Assembly (NCBI GenBank): GCA_028641055.1
Contig: CM054062.1
Coordinates: 276,293,710-276,357,709, forward strand
Length of the DNA: 64,000 nt
From: Alopecurus myosuroides
Taxonomy: Eukaryota > Streptophyta > Magnoliopsida > Poales > Poaceae
Direction of reading: 5' to 3'
The notes under the pieces were generated by a model. It was not told where the DNA came from and searched no databases. It saw only the letters and a list, made by a program, of their open reading frames with translations. Positions within the stretch are counted from its first letter, which is position 1. The number at the start of each line of letters is the position of its first letter. This document shows, piece after piece, positions 35,507 to 47,955 of the stretch. Both the position numbers and the translations under genes were made by a program.

Positions 35507-38500
35507 TGTAACATCCCTACTTTTGTGTAATAAAGAGAGGTGTTGTGTACATGGCATGCATGCATGAAAAATGGACCAAATTTTTTGCTTTTAAAAGTTA
35601 ATCAGTGAATTATCAGAAACCACTTAATCTAACCTTACACAAACTTGTTTTACAAAGTTCTTCAAAATTAATCAACCATATGATAGAAATGTGGCAAATT
35701 TGAAGAGCTTTCCAACAAATATTTTTGTGCCATTTTTGGTTTCCAAAAAGGCCCTCAAAAACCCCTTTTTCTGTCTGTTTTTAAGTCCAGAAGGACCTCT
35801 TTGCAAATTATTAACTCTTCCCAGGGGGTTTTCTGCGAAGTTGTTTTTATTTTCGTTTCTTCCACGTCGCCGGCCAGAAGGATGAGACGGCGGCGAGCGC
35901 CACCTGCTGCTTGCCTCCCTCGCGACGTGGACGAGCTGGGAACCTCAAGGAGCCGTCCGGATCGAGCAGAGCTCGCAGAACCCCCACTCTCCCTCCTCTC
36001 TCTCTCTCTCTCTTTTTCTCTCCCTGACCCGAATCCCACCTCGCCATCGATCCGCCGTCGCCGGCGTTCCCCTGCCTCCCTGCCCTCCTCGAGCACCTCG
36101 TTAGAACCGCGCCGCCCTCCTCTTCATCCTCGAGCACGCGGAGACGCCGGGATGACTTAGACGCCGCGAATTGCCGCCTCCTTCCTCCTCTCCGGCCGTC
36201 GGGGAATCTCCATCGTGCCGCCGTTTCCTCCCCTCCCTGGCCCCGCTGACCCCTCCGGCGAGCTCACAGTGAGCTACTCCTCCTCCCTAACCCCTCCGTT
36301 GCCCTCCTCTCGCTCGCAAACGTCGAACCCGCCGGAGCCCGACGACCACCGCCGCCACTTCTCCACGCCGACTCGCCGCCGATGACCCCTGCAAGCGAGG
36401 CCACCCTCTCTGGGTTCCTCTCGACGAGAGGAGTCTAACTCAATAAACGGCGCACTCGGGGACCGCCGGAATCGCCGCCGGCGAGTGCGCCCGTCCCCGG
36501 CCGGCCACCGTGTGGCGTCACGGTGACGTCATCCCGACGTCACCTGCCGACGTGGCGCGCCTCTGTTTATTCTTTTTTGTTTTTAAACTGTTAAGTGGGG
36601 CCTGCAGAAAAATAGAAATAATAGAATATATTTAAAATTTGTAAATTAAATAACTTTTAATTTATAGCCCCAAAAATCATGAAAAAATAGGCAAAATGTT
36701 CAGAAAAATATGAGCTATCTGTTTATACCATTTTCATCCATGTTTGACAAAGTCCAAAATAAGGCCATATTTGGAGTTCGAATTAAATTCATTTAAATAT
36801 GGAAAATAAAGTTTTAATTCAACAAAATTAGAAAATTAAGTGTAATATACCAAAATGACCAGTAAAACAAATGCAACCTATCTATGGGGTTCCCAAAGTC
36901 ATTTGAGCAACTAAAATTGGTCACACCTCTAGAATAGGGTTTTCTCCCCCTCCAGTGATCATCGTTCACGGCGTAGAACCATAGCTTTATGTTCTACCTT
37001 CCAAGCTTTAAATCAATTGCATTGTTTTAATTATTCATAAATATTGTGCATTGCACGGTTATCAAGTATTGATTGTTTGCCTTCTTTCCGATGTTGCTCG
37101 TTATCGGTAGACCGAGATCCGGAGGTTGATCCAGCCTTCTACGACAACCCCAATTCCACCTTCGACGAGCATTTGAGTCTGTTAGAGTTAACCTATCCAC
37201 TGCATGACCCCCTTATATGTCACGTTCATACCTGTTTACCCTCCTAGTATGACTAGGGTTGTTTAAGTAACGTAGAGCCTTTTGTGTTCAATTCTTATAC
37301 ATGCTTAGACTTATGATTTGCTTCATCCGGTTGATGAATGCTGACAATGCGTGAACCTAGTATGAAACGTGTTTATGCTTTGATATGGTTGATTAACATG
37401 ATTAACATGGCATGGATGTTGAGGCCACTGTGGGTTGTGTTTTTTGTCTCGTTCATGCCCCTAGGTGCGAGTTCTCGCCTTCGAAGCCAAGACTGAACGT
37501 GCAGCCACACGCGAGCCAATGAACCCCGCTTGGCTAACTAACTTGTCTAGTCACTTCCATGGGTCACGTAGATTGAAGTTTCCATTTGCGAGTGTGTCAT
37601 AAAATGTTTTGGAGAAAACTAGGGCGTGACCGGGACCAGTGATGGACGTACACGGATCTTGTCCCGACTCACAGAACAGGTGCCATCAGGAGGTGGCCAA
37701 CTCCCTGTTGACGGGGTGGCCCTGTTTGGGTTGACTCATGGATATGGATAAGGAAGGTAAAGGCCGTGGTCGACCATAATCTGCCGCGCGCTTAGAGAGG
37801 AGCGTTACCGCGTGGCGTTAAGAGTCGGTTGACACATGTGGTTAAAGTGTACCCCCTGCAGGGATAAATCTCCTCGAGAAGCCGTGTCCACGGTTACAGA
37901 CGACTTGGAAACGGATTCTGTGATCATAGACAACTCTAACGGAATAGCTCAAACTTGTTGACACCGAATGAAGGATGCTTCCTCGACTACGTCGAGAGGG
38001 GTGATTCTTGTAGCATATGGTAGTCTGGGAACGAGAAAGTACTTGGTGGACAAAAGAACATGATGATCTCAGTAGTTGAGTAGATTCCTCCTCTGTTTTT
38101 AGAAATGCTCTATTACACGTGCTTCTTCTTCCTCGACTTTGGAAAAACAAAGATGGCTTTACGCAAAAGAACTTAAAAGCCAAGTCTTGCTGAGTACCTT
38201 TTGTACTCAACCTTGCCTCGTTGTTGTTTTGTTCAGACTTCGGCGATGCAGCTGAAGAAGGGTTCTACCTCGACGTCGATGAGTAGTTAGGGGTTCCCAG
38301 GTGGCAGCCTGGTATCTGTAGTATGGGTTTGGCTACGTTGCTTATGTTCCGGACTCTTAGTCCTTTTGCAATCTTGTTGTATAGCAACATATTTGCTTTC
38401 CCTGCTTGTTGTAATGTTGGGTTGCTTGAACTATGTTGGTCGTGTAACCTCTGCGTGTAAACTACTCTAGTATGACTTGTTTAATACAACTTTCATGTCT

Positions 38501-38918
38501 AGAGTGCAGCTTTGTTCGATTGTTGGTTTCGAGCCTGTTGTTATACAGTTTTGGCTATGCCTGCATAGTTGTCGCAGTCGAGGGGTTGTGGAGCCGATGA
38601 TCCATGTCCGAGCCCGCCCGCCGGTGTGATTCGTCCTGGGGCGAGGTAACCCTAGTAACCCTCGATTGTTGTTGCACTTTCTAGACACATAGCAGCTCTG
38701 TATAACCTTGGTCCCGTTCCTTCAGTTTCATCCGACTCGTGGACGCTTGGGTATGCATAATTGGTTATGACTAGCATGGATACAAGGAGTAGTAGACTGG
38801 TGATCCGGCCTACGTGCCGATGAATCCGGTCTGCCTGCCGTGGTAACCCTGAAGCCCTTGTGAGTCCATGGCTAGGAGCACATAACAGTATGTATATCTA
38901 TGGGTCCGGGGTCTAACA
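35507..38918 (+). repeat. Element A 3' LTR
   Basis: About 3.4 kb from TGTAACATCCC to GGGGTCTAACA. The last 370 bases match the 5' remnant at 12296-12644; the terminal TAACA is TGACA there. It is related to B's LTR in several blocks (for example TGATGGACGTACACGGATCT near 37641, and the terminal 450 bases) but clearly another family. CT microsatellite at about 35996-36020. Confidence 0.92.
36511..36556 (+). promoter_or_regulatory. ACGT-core cluster in the element A 3' LTR
   Basis: GGCGTCACGGTGACGTCATC is followed by CGACGTCACC and CCGACGTGGC. It holds a perfect TGACGTCA at 36524-36531 and two more ACGT cores within 30 bases. The place in the LTR corresponds to the palindromic cluster of element B. 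bZIP binding is inferred. Confidence 0.45.
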
Positions 38919-40601
38919 CGGAAAGCATGGAACTGGGCCGATGTCGGTGCAATATCCATGCCAGTTTCAGCTTCCAGCAGCACATTGGCGCACAAGATGT
39001 ACTGCTTGCGCACTGCTGCTGAAGATGCCGAGCTCACCTCTCGGGTAAGTAATGATTTCCCGTTTTTGCTTTTCCGAGATTGTGAATTGTGAATCCGTGA
39101 TCAACACCTATATCCAGTCCCCGAGATTTGGGCCGAGTAGGCAATACTCGACCGAGTTGAAGTCTACTCCGGTCGAATCTTCCAACTAACCCTTTTTTGT
39201 TTCTCTTCAGACTTGCACCGAGGCTCACACCGTGCTGGCAGAATCTGCCCAGAGCAAGATCTCGGCTTTAGAGAGTAAGCCCTTTCTTCTTTTTCCGTAC
39301 TTGGTTTCCATACTTCCATCATCTTGCGAACCGGACTGTTTTCTATACAGATGAGCACACACTGTTTGTTGAGAAACATCAAAACTGTCTCTCTCTAGCT
39401 GAGATGCAGCAGCAGATCCAGGATGACAAGGCCAAGCTCTAGGAAGATCTTCAAGCCGAAAAGAATGAGGTGGCCAAGCTCAAGCTGGAGCTGGCTGATG
39501 CAATAAAATAGGCACTGCAGGTCGGAAAGGACAAGGCCGAGATGACGGATGCGGCCGCTGCCAAGAAGCTCGAGTTGCTACAGGAAATTGAGGTCCTCAA
39601 TGAGCGGAACACCGCAATCGACCAAATGGTGAGTACCTCCCGCGTCCTACTGGACAAACACCATGCCAACGCCGACATATGGTTCAGCAGGCTCAAGGAC
39701 CTTACCCTAGAACTGAGATGTAAGTTTCCCTTTGCTCTTTTCCAACTTACTCTATCCGACTTAGTCTATCCGACTGAGTCTATCCGACCGATCTCTTGTT
39801 CTAACTCGGACATCTTTGTTTTCAGGGGCTTTTCCCGACCTGGATCTTGGTGCCGAGAGGGCTGTTGCAAGGGCCAGGAAAGTACGGGCTGACGTTGGCT
39901 ACGACGTCACCGATACCGTCACCATCGAGGACCAGATTGAGGGCATCAAAGCCCGAGTTCTGCCCCTCAAGGGATTGGGAACCAACCTCGTCTCCACTAC
40001 TAACCGGCTGCACAAGCTCTTCTGGCCTCGAGTTGAGCCCCCCGAATCCATCCACGAGTTGTCCTCGAAGCTGGACTATGTCAAGGAGCACCTCAAGAAG
40101 TGGCGCGCTTCGGCAGCTCGAGCTGGCGCAGATGAGGCCCTACACTTTGTGCTCTCTTGGTATGAAAACATCAACCTCAACAAACTCTAAAAGATGCGGA
40201 ACGGATCTAGGTGGTCCATAGAAGAGGACCATATCCGGGCTCGCCAGGAGACGGCATATCGGTTGGCCTCATACACCGACACCAACAAGTTTGCGAATGG
40301 CCCCACCGAGCCTGACACCGAGAGCGAAACCGAGGACGATGAGGTCTATGATGAGGAGGGCGACGATGAGGGCGATGAGGGCGACTAAGGGACCGAGGAT
40401 GACGGCGACTCCGAGGAGGTGGATGAGGAAATCCAGGCCGAGCAAGGGCCAGACAAAGCCGCCGAGATCGTCACCACCGAGATGGTCATCTCGGAGCCTG
40501 CTCCTGAGTTGAGCGTCTCAGAGCCTACAGCCGAGAACGCCACCAAGTCCTCCAACCCGGCAGGTGCTGATGCAGATTCAACTCCTTTGGCCGTGGCCTA
40601 A
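38919..40601 (+). pseudogene. Antisense gene of Tat2, C-terminal part
   Basis: The gene enters from under element A. Exons with GT-AG borders can be followed: to about 39044 (ends CTCTCGG before GTAAG), about 39211-39273, about 39351-39628, then about 39825-40601. The region 39351-39628 encodes a coiled coil, with two in-frame TAG codons (near 39440 and 39510) that break it. The last part has AGADEALHFVLSWYENI, then a stop near 40190 and an acidic tail ending at 40601 with another stop near 40386. The Transposase_28-like N-terminal domain is not in the window. It is the counterpart of 712-3960 in Tat1. Confidence 0.68.
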
Positions 40602-41279
40602 ATATCTTCCTTTCATTCTCAAATTTTTATCAGATCCCATGTATGCCGGGTGCAGCTGTAAGAAACACTTATTTCACCATTTTCTACTCAGATTTTATTT
40701 AAGTTCGAGCAAGACTGGCTGAATTCCGGTTTGCGTTGATTCGAGTCCCCGAGTGGGTTTTCTTATCCACCTGGCTTTTTTGTCTTTGCTCTTGCCTGCC
40801 ACTTGTGGCTTTTTGACAGTCGAGTCACAAGATTTCGAAAACGAAGTTTATAATACTTCACAACTTTGAGATTGAAATTAAAACTGCCCAGTACATAGCC
40901 GAAAAACGGAAGAAAAAAGCAACTTATATCGGTTGATTAACTCTTTCTTTGCAGTTTTTCGTGTGTTCATTGACCCTTGGATTGTTATCTTGCTTGCCAT
41001 GAAGCCGGGTTGCGGACAGCAGCAAAGTCGAAGAGTTGTCCCTTAGGTTTAAACACATTACTAGACTTACGCATGAAATTCTGAGATGATTAATCGACAT
41101 AGCAAAGTAAGAAGTAAATAACACAGAGCAAGTTAGGCACATGCAGTCCCCGAGTTCCTACTCGAAGTGCCGACTTGGATTTCAACTCGGTAAGGAGATA
41201 CATACAATGCTTTTTTCAGGAATGGAAACGGCGGAGTAGAGCTACATTCCAGGGGCACTTAGTTTCCTCTCCGGATTTA
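40602..41279. other. Tail-to-tail spacer of Tat2
   Basis: No ORF of note. It occupies the same position as 3961-5092 in Tat1. Confidence 0.5.
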
Positions 41280-42540
41280 TCTGTCGTGTTATTCCGTGGC
41301 TCCTATGCATCAAATAGATAATATGCATCATTGTGCAGCGTCTTGCTCACAATGAACGGCCCTTCCCACGGAGGGGAAAGCTTGTGCATTCCGGCTGTGC
41401 GTTGCACCAGCCTAAGCACCAAATCTCCTTCTCGAAAAACCCTTGAAATTATTTTTCGGCTATGATAGTGTCTCAGATTATGTTGATATACAGCTGATCT
41501 CGATAGAGTTAATTATCTTGCTTCCTCTAGCAAATCAACATCATCTTCTCGGGCTTCTGTTGCCTCTGCCTCAGTATAGAGGGTTACTCTCGGTGAGTCA
41601 TGCTCAAGGTCAGTGGGAAACACGACCTCGACTCCGTATACCAGGAAGAATGGTGTGTATCTGGTAGATCGGTTAGGGGTAGTCCTTAGACTCCACAACA
41701 CCGCCGACAACTCGTCCAACCAACAACCGGGGGTTCGCTGTAATGGCTCAATTAGCCTAGGCTTTGTTCCGGATAGGACCATGCAATTAGCTCTTCCAAC
41801 TTGCCCATTTGATTCCGGATGCGCGACTGATGCAATGTCTAGTCGGATCCTCTTCTCCTTGCAGAACCGAGCAAAGGCTCCCTCAGCAAAATTTGTTCGA
41901 TTATCCGAGATGATCCCATGCGGGTAGCCATATCTTAGGATAAAATCCTTCAAAAAGGTCACAACTTTGTTTCCATCACACTTCCGGATTGGCTTCACCT
42001 CAATCCACTTGGTAAATTTATCAACCATGACCAGAATGTGAGTCATGTTTCCCCGAGCTGGCTTGAAGGGCCCCACCATGTCCAAGCACCATACTGCAAA
42101 TGGACAAGTGATGGTAATAGTTTTCAGCTCGGAATCTGGCATATGTATCTTGCTTGCATATCGCTGGCATCCATTGCACTTTGTCACCAGATTTTTGCTT
42201 GCTGTAAGGCAGTGAGCCAAAAGAATCCATGCCGGAAAGCTTTCTTCACTAGAGCCCGAGATGAGGCGTGGTGCCCGCATTCCCCCTGATGTATCTCTCT
42301 GAAAATCTCTTCTCTCTCTTCCGGCTCAACACAACACTGGAGCACGCTTGTGGTACTTCTCTTGTGTAGTTCCTTGTTGATGATGGTGTAGCCTTTAGAT
42401 CTTCTCTGTATTTGCCTGGCCGAGATCTCGTCACTTGATAAAGTACCATCCGCCAGATAAAACAATATGGGCTTAGCCAAACTCGGTATCGACCGAGTAG
42501 GAAACACTGGCTCATCCACTTCCATTGGATAAGCCGACAT
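41280..42540 (-). pseudogene. Tat2 integrase, frameshifted
   Basis: Two overlapping frames are needed: 42184-42540 holds the zinc-binding start (IHQGECGHHASSRALV) and 41513-42280 holds the core with Asp in CLDMVGPF, Asp in ISDNRTNF and Glu replaced by Gly in GQVGRANCMV. The C-terminal PPWEGPF region lies below 41513, around 41340-41430, after a stop. The third catalytic residue being Gly suggests long decay. A one- or two-base indel lies near 42190-42280. Confidence 0.85.
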
Positions 42541-43897
42541 GACTTGCTCCGAGATGGAAACGAGTCCCCGAGTACTGTGAGGCAGTCCCCGAGATGAATG
42601 CGACAGTCCCCGTGATAAGAGGAGCAGTCCCTGGGCTCTCCTTTATGATCCCCTCATCAATCTCGATGGGAACAATTTCTGATTCCGGTACAGCCGGGAC
42701 GAATATCGAATCCGACTCGGGAGAAGGCTTGATGGAAGGCTTCCTGAGATGCTCCAAAGCAATTCCTGCCGGGATGGACTACCGAAAAGATCCCAACTTG
42801 GACAGAGCATTAGCAGCATCATTTTCAGCTTGGTGCATGTGGTGAAACTCACACCCATCAAAGAATCGGGGCATGTTCTGGACAAGGAACCGATAAGAAG
42901 CCATATTGGCATCCAACACGTCCCATGTCCCTGAGGCTTGCTGAACCACCAGATCTGAGTCGCCATAGCATATAATCTGGCGGATACCAATCTCCTTGGC
43001 CACTTTTAGTCCATGGACTAGGGCCTCATACTCGGCCACATTATTGGACGCTGCAAAATGGATTTGCAGGATGTACCTGAGTTGATCCCGCTTGGGTGAG
43101 GTGAGCACAACGCCAGCACCGAGACCCTCTTTCACCTTGGAGCCATTGAAATGCATTCGCCAAAAATTTGTTTCCGGCAAGGGAGGCTCATACTGCATTT
43201 CGGCCCAATCAATAAATAAATACCCCAAGGCTTGAGATTTGAAGGCTTCTCTTCTTGCATACATCAGGGTATAAGAAGCTAGCTCAATTGCCCACTTGGC
43301 TACTCGGCCACTTGCATCCTTGTTGCCCATAATCTCCAAGATGGGTGCAGTACTCACCACCGTGATCGGATGCTCTTGGAAATAATGCTTGAGCTTCTTG
43401 GTAGCCATATAGACTCCATATGTCATCTTCTGATAGTGAGGCTAGTTTTTCTCCGAGTTGGAGATCACCTCATTGAGATAATACACCAGCCTCTGCACCG
43501 ACTTGCCCTCCTCTTCTCGCTCCACTACCACCACCACACTAACAACTTGGTTGGTAGGTGAAATATAGAGCAACATTGGCTCCTTAGGCAGGGGAGACGC
43601 TAGAACTGGAGCTATACCCAGCATGGTCTTGAGTTCTCGGAAAGCCACATCGGCTTGTGGTGTCCAAACGAACTTGTCACTTTTCTTCATGAGCTGGTAC
43701 AGAGGTAAGGCCTTCTTGCCCATTCTCCCAATGAACCGTCTAAGGGAAGCCAGGCACCCAGTAAAAATCTGCACATCCTTCAAGGATCTTGGGAGGGACA
43801 TGCTCTCAATAGCTTTTATCTTGGAGGGGTTGGCCTTGATACCTCGAATGGACACGAGGAAACCAAGTAACTTTCCTGCAGGACACCAAAGGTGCAC
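42541..43897 (-). pseudogene. Tat2 RNase H domains, broken
   Basis: 43442-43897 encodes the end of reverse transcriptase and the start of the Ty3-type RNase H (MLLYISPTNQVVSVVVVVE, first Asp absent as in Tat1). 42779-43426 encodes its remainder and the archaeal-type RNase H: MHFNGSKVKEGLGAGVVL (the first Asp is Asn), AEYEALVHGL, YGDSDLVVQQ and NALSKLG. A stop lies at about 43440, and 42541-42778 is a low-complexity linker with further stops. Confidence 0.85.
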
Positions 43898-44601
43898 TTG
43901 GTCGCGTTCACCTTCATCCGGTACTTTCGCAATTCGCGAATGTTTCTTGGATATCTTCTAGGAGTGTGTGTTTCTCCTTGGTCTTGATGACTATATCATC
44001 CATACACCTGCATATTTTTTCCTATTTGCTCGTGCAAGCATTTTTGCATGCATCTCTAGTAGGCCCCAGCATTTCTCAACCCAAAGCATATGACACGATA
44101 GCAATAAGCCTCGCACGGGGTAATGAAAGCAGTCTTTATTTGATCAGCCGGGTTTAGGGGAATCTGGTGGAAACCAGAGTATGCATCGATGGAAGACAAA
44201 AGTTCACATCCGGTTGTGGAGTCGATCACCTGATCTATTCGGGGCAGTGGGAATGGGTCCTTGGGGCAGGCCTTGTTCAGGTCAGTGTAGTCCACGCACA
44301 TGCGCCACACCACAGCAACCATGGGGTTGTCCTTCTTCTTCTCGACCATGACCGGATTGGCCAGCCAATCCGGATGCAGTACCTCCATGATAAATCTGCT
44401 TGCTAACAGCCTTGTGATCTCGTCACCAATGCCTTTTCTCCTTTCAGCACCGAAACGACGCATGGCTTGCTTCACCGGCTTGGCATCCGGCCTCACATGC
44501 AAAGAGTGCTCAACCAACTCCCTCGGGACACCCGGTAGATCCTGATTGGACCATGCAAAGACATCTCGATTCTCACGGAGGAAGTGGATGAGCGCGCTTT
44601 C
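43898..44601 (-). pseudogene. Tat2 reverse transcriptase, broken
   Basis: 44056-44517 is open and carries WRMCVDYTDLNKACP, LSSIDAYSGFHQIPL and the FGLRNAGA region. The active-site motif lies below it at about 43995-44005, where MDDIVIKTK is readable but the preceding codon is damaged by an indel, so it falls in another frame. A stop lies near 44600. Confidence 0.85.
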
Positions 44602-46230
44602 CTATTTCTCCTCCAACCCGACACCAATAATGGCGACACGCTCTGGAAACTCGGGGTCAATCTGCACCTTCTTGGTCTCCTGAGAGGCCTGGAAAGTGGC
44701 ACCGTACTGAGAGCTAGGCATCCGGGGCATGCCGCGTTGAGCTGCCTGGGCCATGGCCACCACTTCATGTATCTTCTTCTTCTTGGCCGCAATGACCATT
44801 GATTCGGCCAGCCGAGATCCAGCTGATGCGCACTCTAGAGAGCGCTTGTAATCACCCGAGATGGTGATGATGCCATTTGGGCCGGGAAGCTTCATCTTCA
44901 AATAGGCCGCATGAGTAGAGGCCATGAACTTGGACAGAGTTGGTCTGCCGAGAAGAGCATGATAAGGGCTCTGGAGATCAACTACCTCAAACTGCAAGCA
45001 CTCAATCCGGCAGTTCGCCCTAGTGCCAAAGAACACATCAATCCAAATCCTGCTGATAGGAGCACAAGATACTACTGACACAATGCCGTGGAAGGTAGTC
45101 CGGCTGGGCATCCGCATGTTCTCAGCGTAACCGAGTTTCTCCATGGTATCCCGGTACAGAATATTGATGCTGCTGCCATTGTCAATCAGCACCTTGGTGA
45201 ACTTCACATTGATCTTGGGCCCAATGAAGGTTGGGTCCACCACCAGGGCATAGCTACCCGGATTGGGCATGATCCTGGGATGATCAGCCCGAGACCAGAC
45301 GATATCTTGGTCGCACCAGTGCATGTAATCCGACACTGCCGGCATCACTGCATTTACTTCCATTGCCCGCCTACGCAGTCTCTGCTTATCATCCGGCTCG
45401 GTGGTGAACACCATGTAGCTCTGATGGTGCTCCTGATGCTGATTTCGGCCTCCGCCGCCAGCATTGTCATTGTTGTTGTTCCAGTTGAAGTTGTTGTTGC
45501 GACTGTTGTTGTTGTAGTTGTTGCGGGTGTTATTGTTATTGTTGTCCCCCTGTGCCACTTGATTCACATTCTCCCTTCTCTGGTTCTCGGCAGGCCTAGG
45601 AGCAGCTGTCCGGATAGGCTGAATGTTGGAACCCGGAGCTGGCAGAGGCGGAGGAGGAGGCAATTGGCCAAACCCCTCGCTCTTAATCCGGTCCCACCAG
45701 CTGCACTGTCGGGAAGTATGGTTTGTCTTCCTACTCGGATGCCGAGTGTGGCAGCTGCACGACCCATCCCTCATCATCTCAAAGGTAAACCTTTGTGGTG
45801 CGTCTCCGGACTGCTTGGGATCTGTCCATTGCTTCTTGTAGTTCTGGTTTTGGTTCTGCCCATACTGGGGCCCAGTATTGTTTTGCCTTTGGCTGCTTCC
45901 TGCATCAGGATGATCCGGATCAACCGCGGCTACGTGATCCGAGCCATAGTGCATATCCGGCCTGTCATCTCGCCTCTTGTTTCGGCAATCCTGGCGATCA
46001 TTCTGCTTAGCACCATCATTGCCGTGGTTCCTCCTTCTCGGCTCAAACGAGTCGATCAAAGGCTGGGTGGGATCTCCGAGTGCATACATATCAGCAATCT
46101 TGATTGTCTCGGCTAGTGTACTCGGCATCTCCCTCTGCAACTTCTGCCACAACATGCTGCCATGTCGGAAACCTTGAGCAAACCAGGCAATGGCCTGAGA
46201 CTCATTCACACCTTCACAAGTGTTCCTCAA
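44602..46230 (-). pseudogene. Tat2 gag C-terminal half and protease
   Basis: An open stretch of 542 codons. It starts within the capsid fold (IAWFAQGFRHGSMLWQKL), runs through a long Asn/Gln-rich basic region with CSCHTRHPSRKTNHTSRQC and a poly-Asn segment near 45470-45545, and reaches the protease with VLIDNGSSINILY (DNGSS for DGGSS). The Asn run is encoded by GTT repeats on the + strand. Confidence 0.87.
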
Positions 46231-47954
46231 TGTACTCCACTAAGTCAGATACTCTCGATCAGTCTCCTCTTCCCTCTGCTTGCACGCCGAGAGCTGTTTT
46301 GGCCGATTTGGCCTCTTGTAGGTGCTGGTGAAATTGCTGATGAAAGCCTCCGAGAAATCAAGCCAGCAATCGATGCTATCTCTCGGCAAGTTGTTGAGCC
46401 AAATCCGGGCTGGGCCCTCCAACATCTGGGGCACGTACCTCAGCGCCCATCTGCGGTTACAACCGGCAATGTGCACGGCAGTGACATAGTCATTCAACCA
46501 ATCTTCCGGCTTGGTGCCGCCGTCATAGGTTTTGGTCCCTCTTGCCAGCTGGAACTTGGGCACAGCCGGCTCATTCATGAGTCTGGGACCGAAACAGAGC
46601 GGTCCAGGTGGGCCTCGCGACTCCATCTCATCCGATTGATAGATTCTGTCCAACTTGTATCTTGCGTCACTCGGCTGCAGCAGTCGTGCCCCCAACCGAG
46701 CTCCAACACCTACAGCATCAGCATAATGATCATTTCTTTGATACCCAGCTTGCTCCATTGCCGAGTAACCATCATTGTACCGGTCCTGTCGTCCGGCACC
46801 GGGCTGGGGAATTGGGTTGACCGCATGGGCAACCACTCATGGCTGAACAGCAGGTCCGACACCGGGTTGAGGCTGAACCGGGTTGGCAGCCGGGTGGCGA
46901 GATGGACCATCTCGGTTGCCTCCTTGTCCCTCTTGCTGAACTCGGGCAGCATTATGGCCACCACCTTGAGCAATGTGTTCTTGCCCGGGCTGCCGCTCTA
47001 TAGCTAACTGTTTTCCGGCGACAACCGGGTCATACACTTGGATCTGCTTATGTCTCCCGGAGTTCACACTCCGAGATCTCCCACCACCGAGATGAGGCGA
47101 GGAGGCCTGGCCTCCGGATCTCTCCCCATGCGACTGAACAACATGAGACACACCGGCTCCCGGATTCGCCTTACCAGTTGATGTAACACTAGCAGATTTA
47201 CTAGCAGTTCTACCATCTCTAGCCAACTCGACACCGATATTTCCACCTCGGTTCCGTATAATCCCTATCCGGCTAGGGTTCTTGCCAACAGGAGTAAGGC
47301 CATGAGCCATATTGTACTCATTCTGGTCGAGATCAAACTCTTGCCTGATTTTCGCCATCCCGGTGGCCTCCAGCAGGAAGGCCTAGCGGTCTCTCCTCGA
47401 GCTGCTCTCGCAACACCACCAGATCCGCATCCGCGGCTATGGGCATGCTCAGCTTCTCAATGACGTCGACGAAGGAATCTAGTATCACGGTTCGATGTAG
47501 TAGGAGCCTTGTAACCCGGCTGGTTCTCATTTTTCTCCAGCGGCTTGTGAGGAGGCCGAGTCGACTTGCCAGCAACCTTAGCGCCACCGGTCACGCTCCT
47601 CCCGGCAGCAGGAGCCGGACCGGTCATCATCACCTCCACGCTGCCCGCAGAGCCACCAGTGTGCTGTCCGCGGACGGCGAGAACGGCAGGAGGATCTTCA
47701 GAAACAAGCACCACCTCGGGATACTTGCGGATGATGGTGGTGGCGACGTACACCAGGTGCGCGCCGAAGCTGATGACAGATGCGCATGCGGGCACAGGCC
47801 CACCGGCGAAATCACCGGCGTTGTCGGTGACGAAGTCGAATGAGCCGAATCTGTGGACAAGGCCACAAACCACGCGCTCCCCTGAACGAGGAAGAGGTCC
47901 CGTCCAGATAGAAACCCCAGCCAGCGCCGCTGCAGGCCCCACGTTGGGCGCCAA
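46231..47954 (-). pseudogene. Tat2 gag N-terminal region and capsid start
   Basis: Consecutive frames: 47457-47954 opens directly at the primer site; 46837-47358 is Gly/Arg/Gln-rich; 46240-46836 holds the capsid start (KPEDWLNDYVTAVH, RIWLNNLPRDSI). An in-frame TGA at 46837-46839 separates the last two, about 93 codons before the capsid fold. A frame change lies near 47360-47460 and a stop lies at 46237-46239. Confidence 0.82.
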
Positions 47955-47955
47955 C
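47938..47955 (-). other. Tat2 primer binding site
   Basis: The - strand reads TTGGCGCCCAACGTGGGG directly after the LTR end CATGACA. It is one base different from the Tat1 site. Confidence 0.8.

Larger units (their letters stand above)
12296..38918 (+). mobile_element. Element A: Tekay/Del-like Ty3/Gypsy chromovirus, interrupted three times
   Basis: Pieces in order: 5' LTR remnant 12296-12644, primer site 12650-12661, leader and extra ORF to 13070, insertion C, rest of the extra ORF 19922-20562, gag to reverse transcriptase 20927-23274, insertion B, integrase 34120-35506 and 3' LTR 35507-38918. The LTR remnant aligns with 38547-38918 with about 14 substitutions in some 330 bases by hand count, plus two indels. 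The integrase tail resembles a chromodomain of the Tekay/Del type. RNase H is absent at the B junction. A's right end abuts the Tat2 antisense gene at 38919. Confidence 0.87.

Noticed and set aside
45088..46116. ORF of 342 codons on the + strand opposite Tat2 gag
   Set aside because: It is a shadow of the gag-protease frame; the product is low complexity and the Tat1 counterpart has no such ORF.
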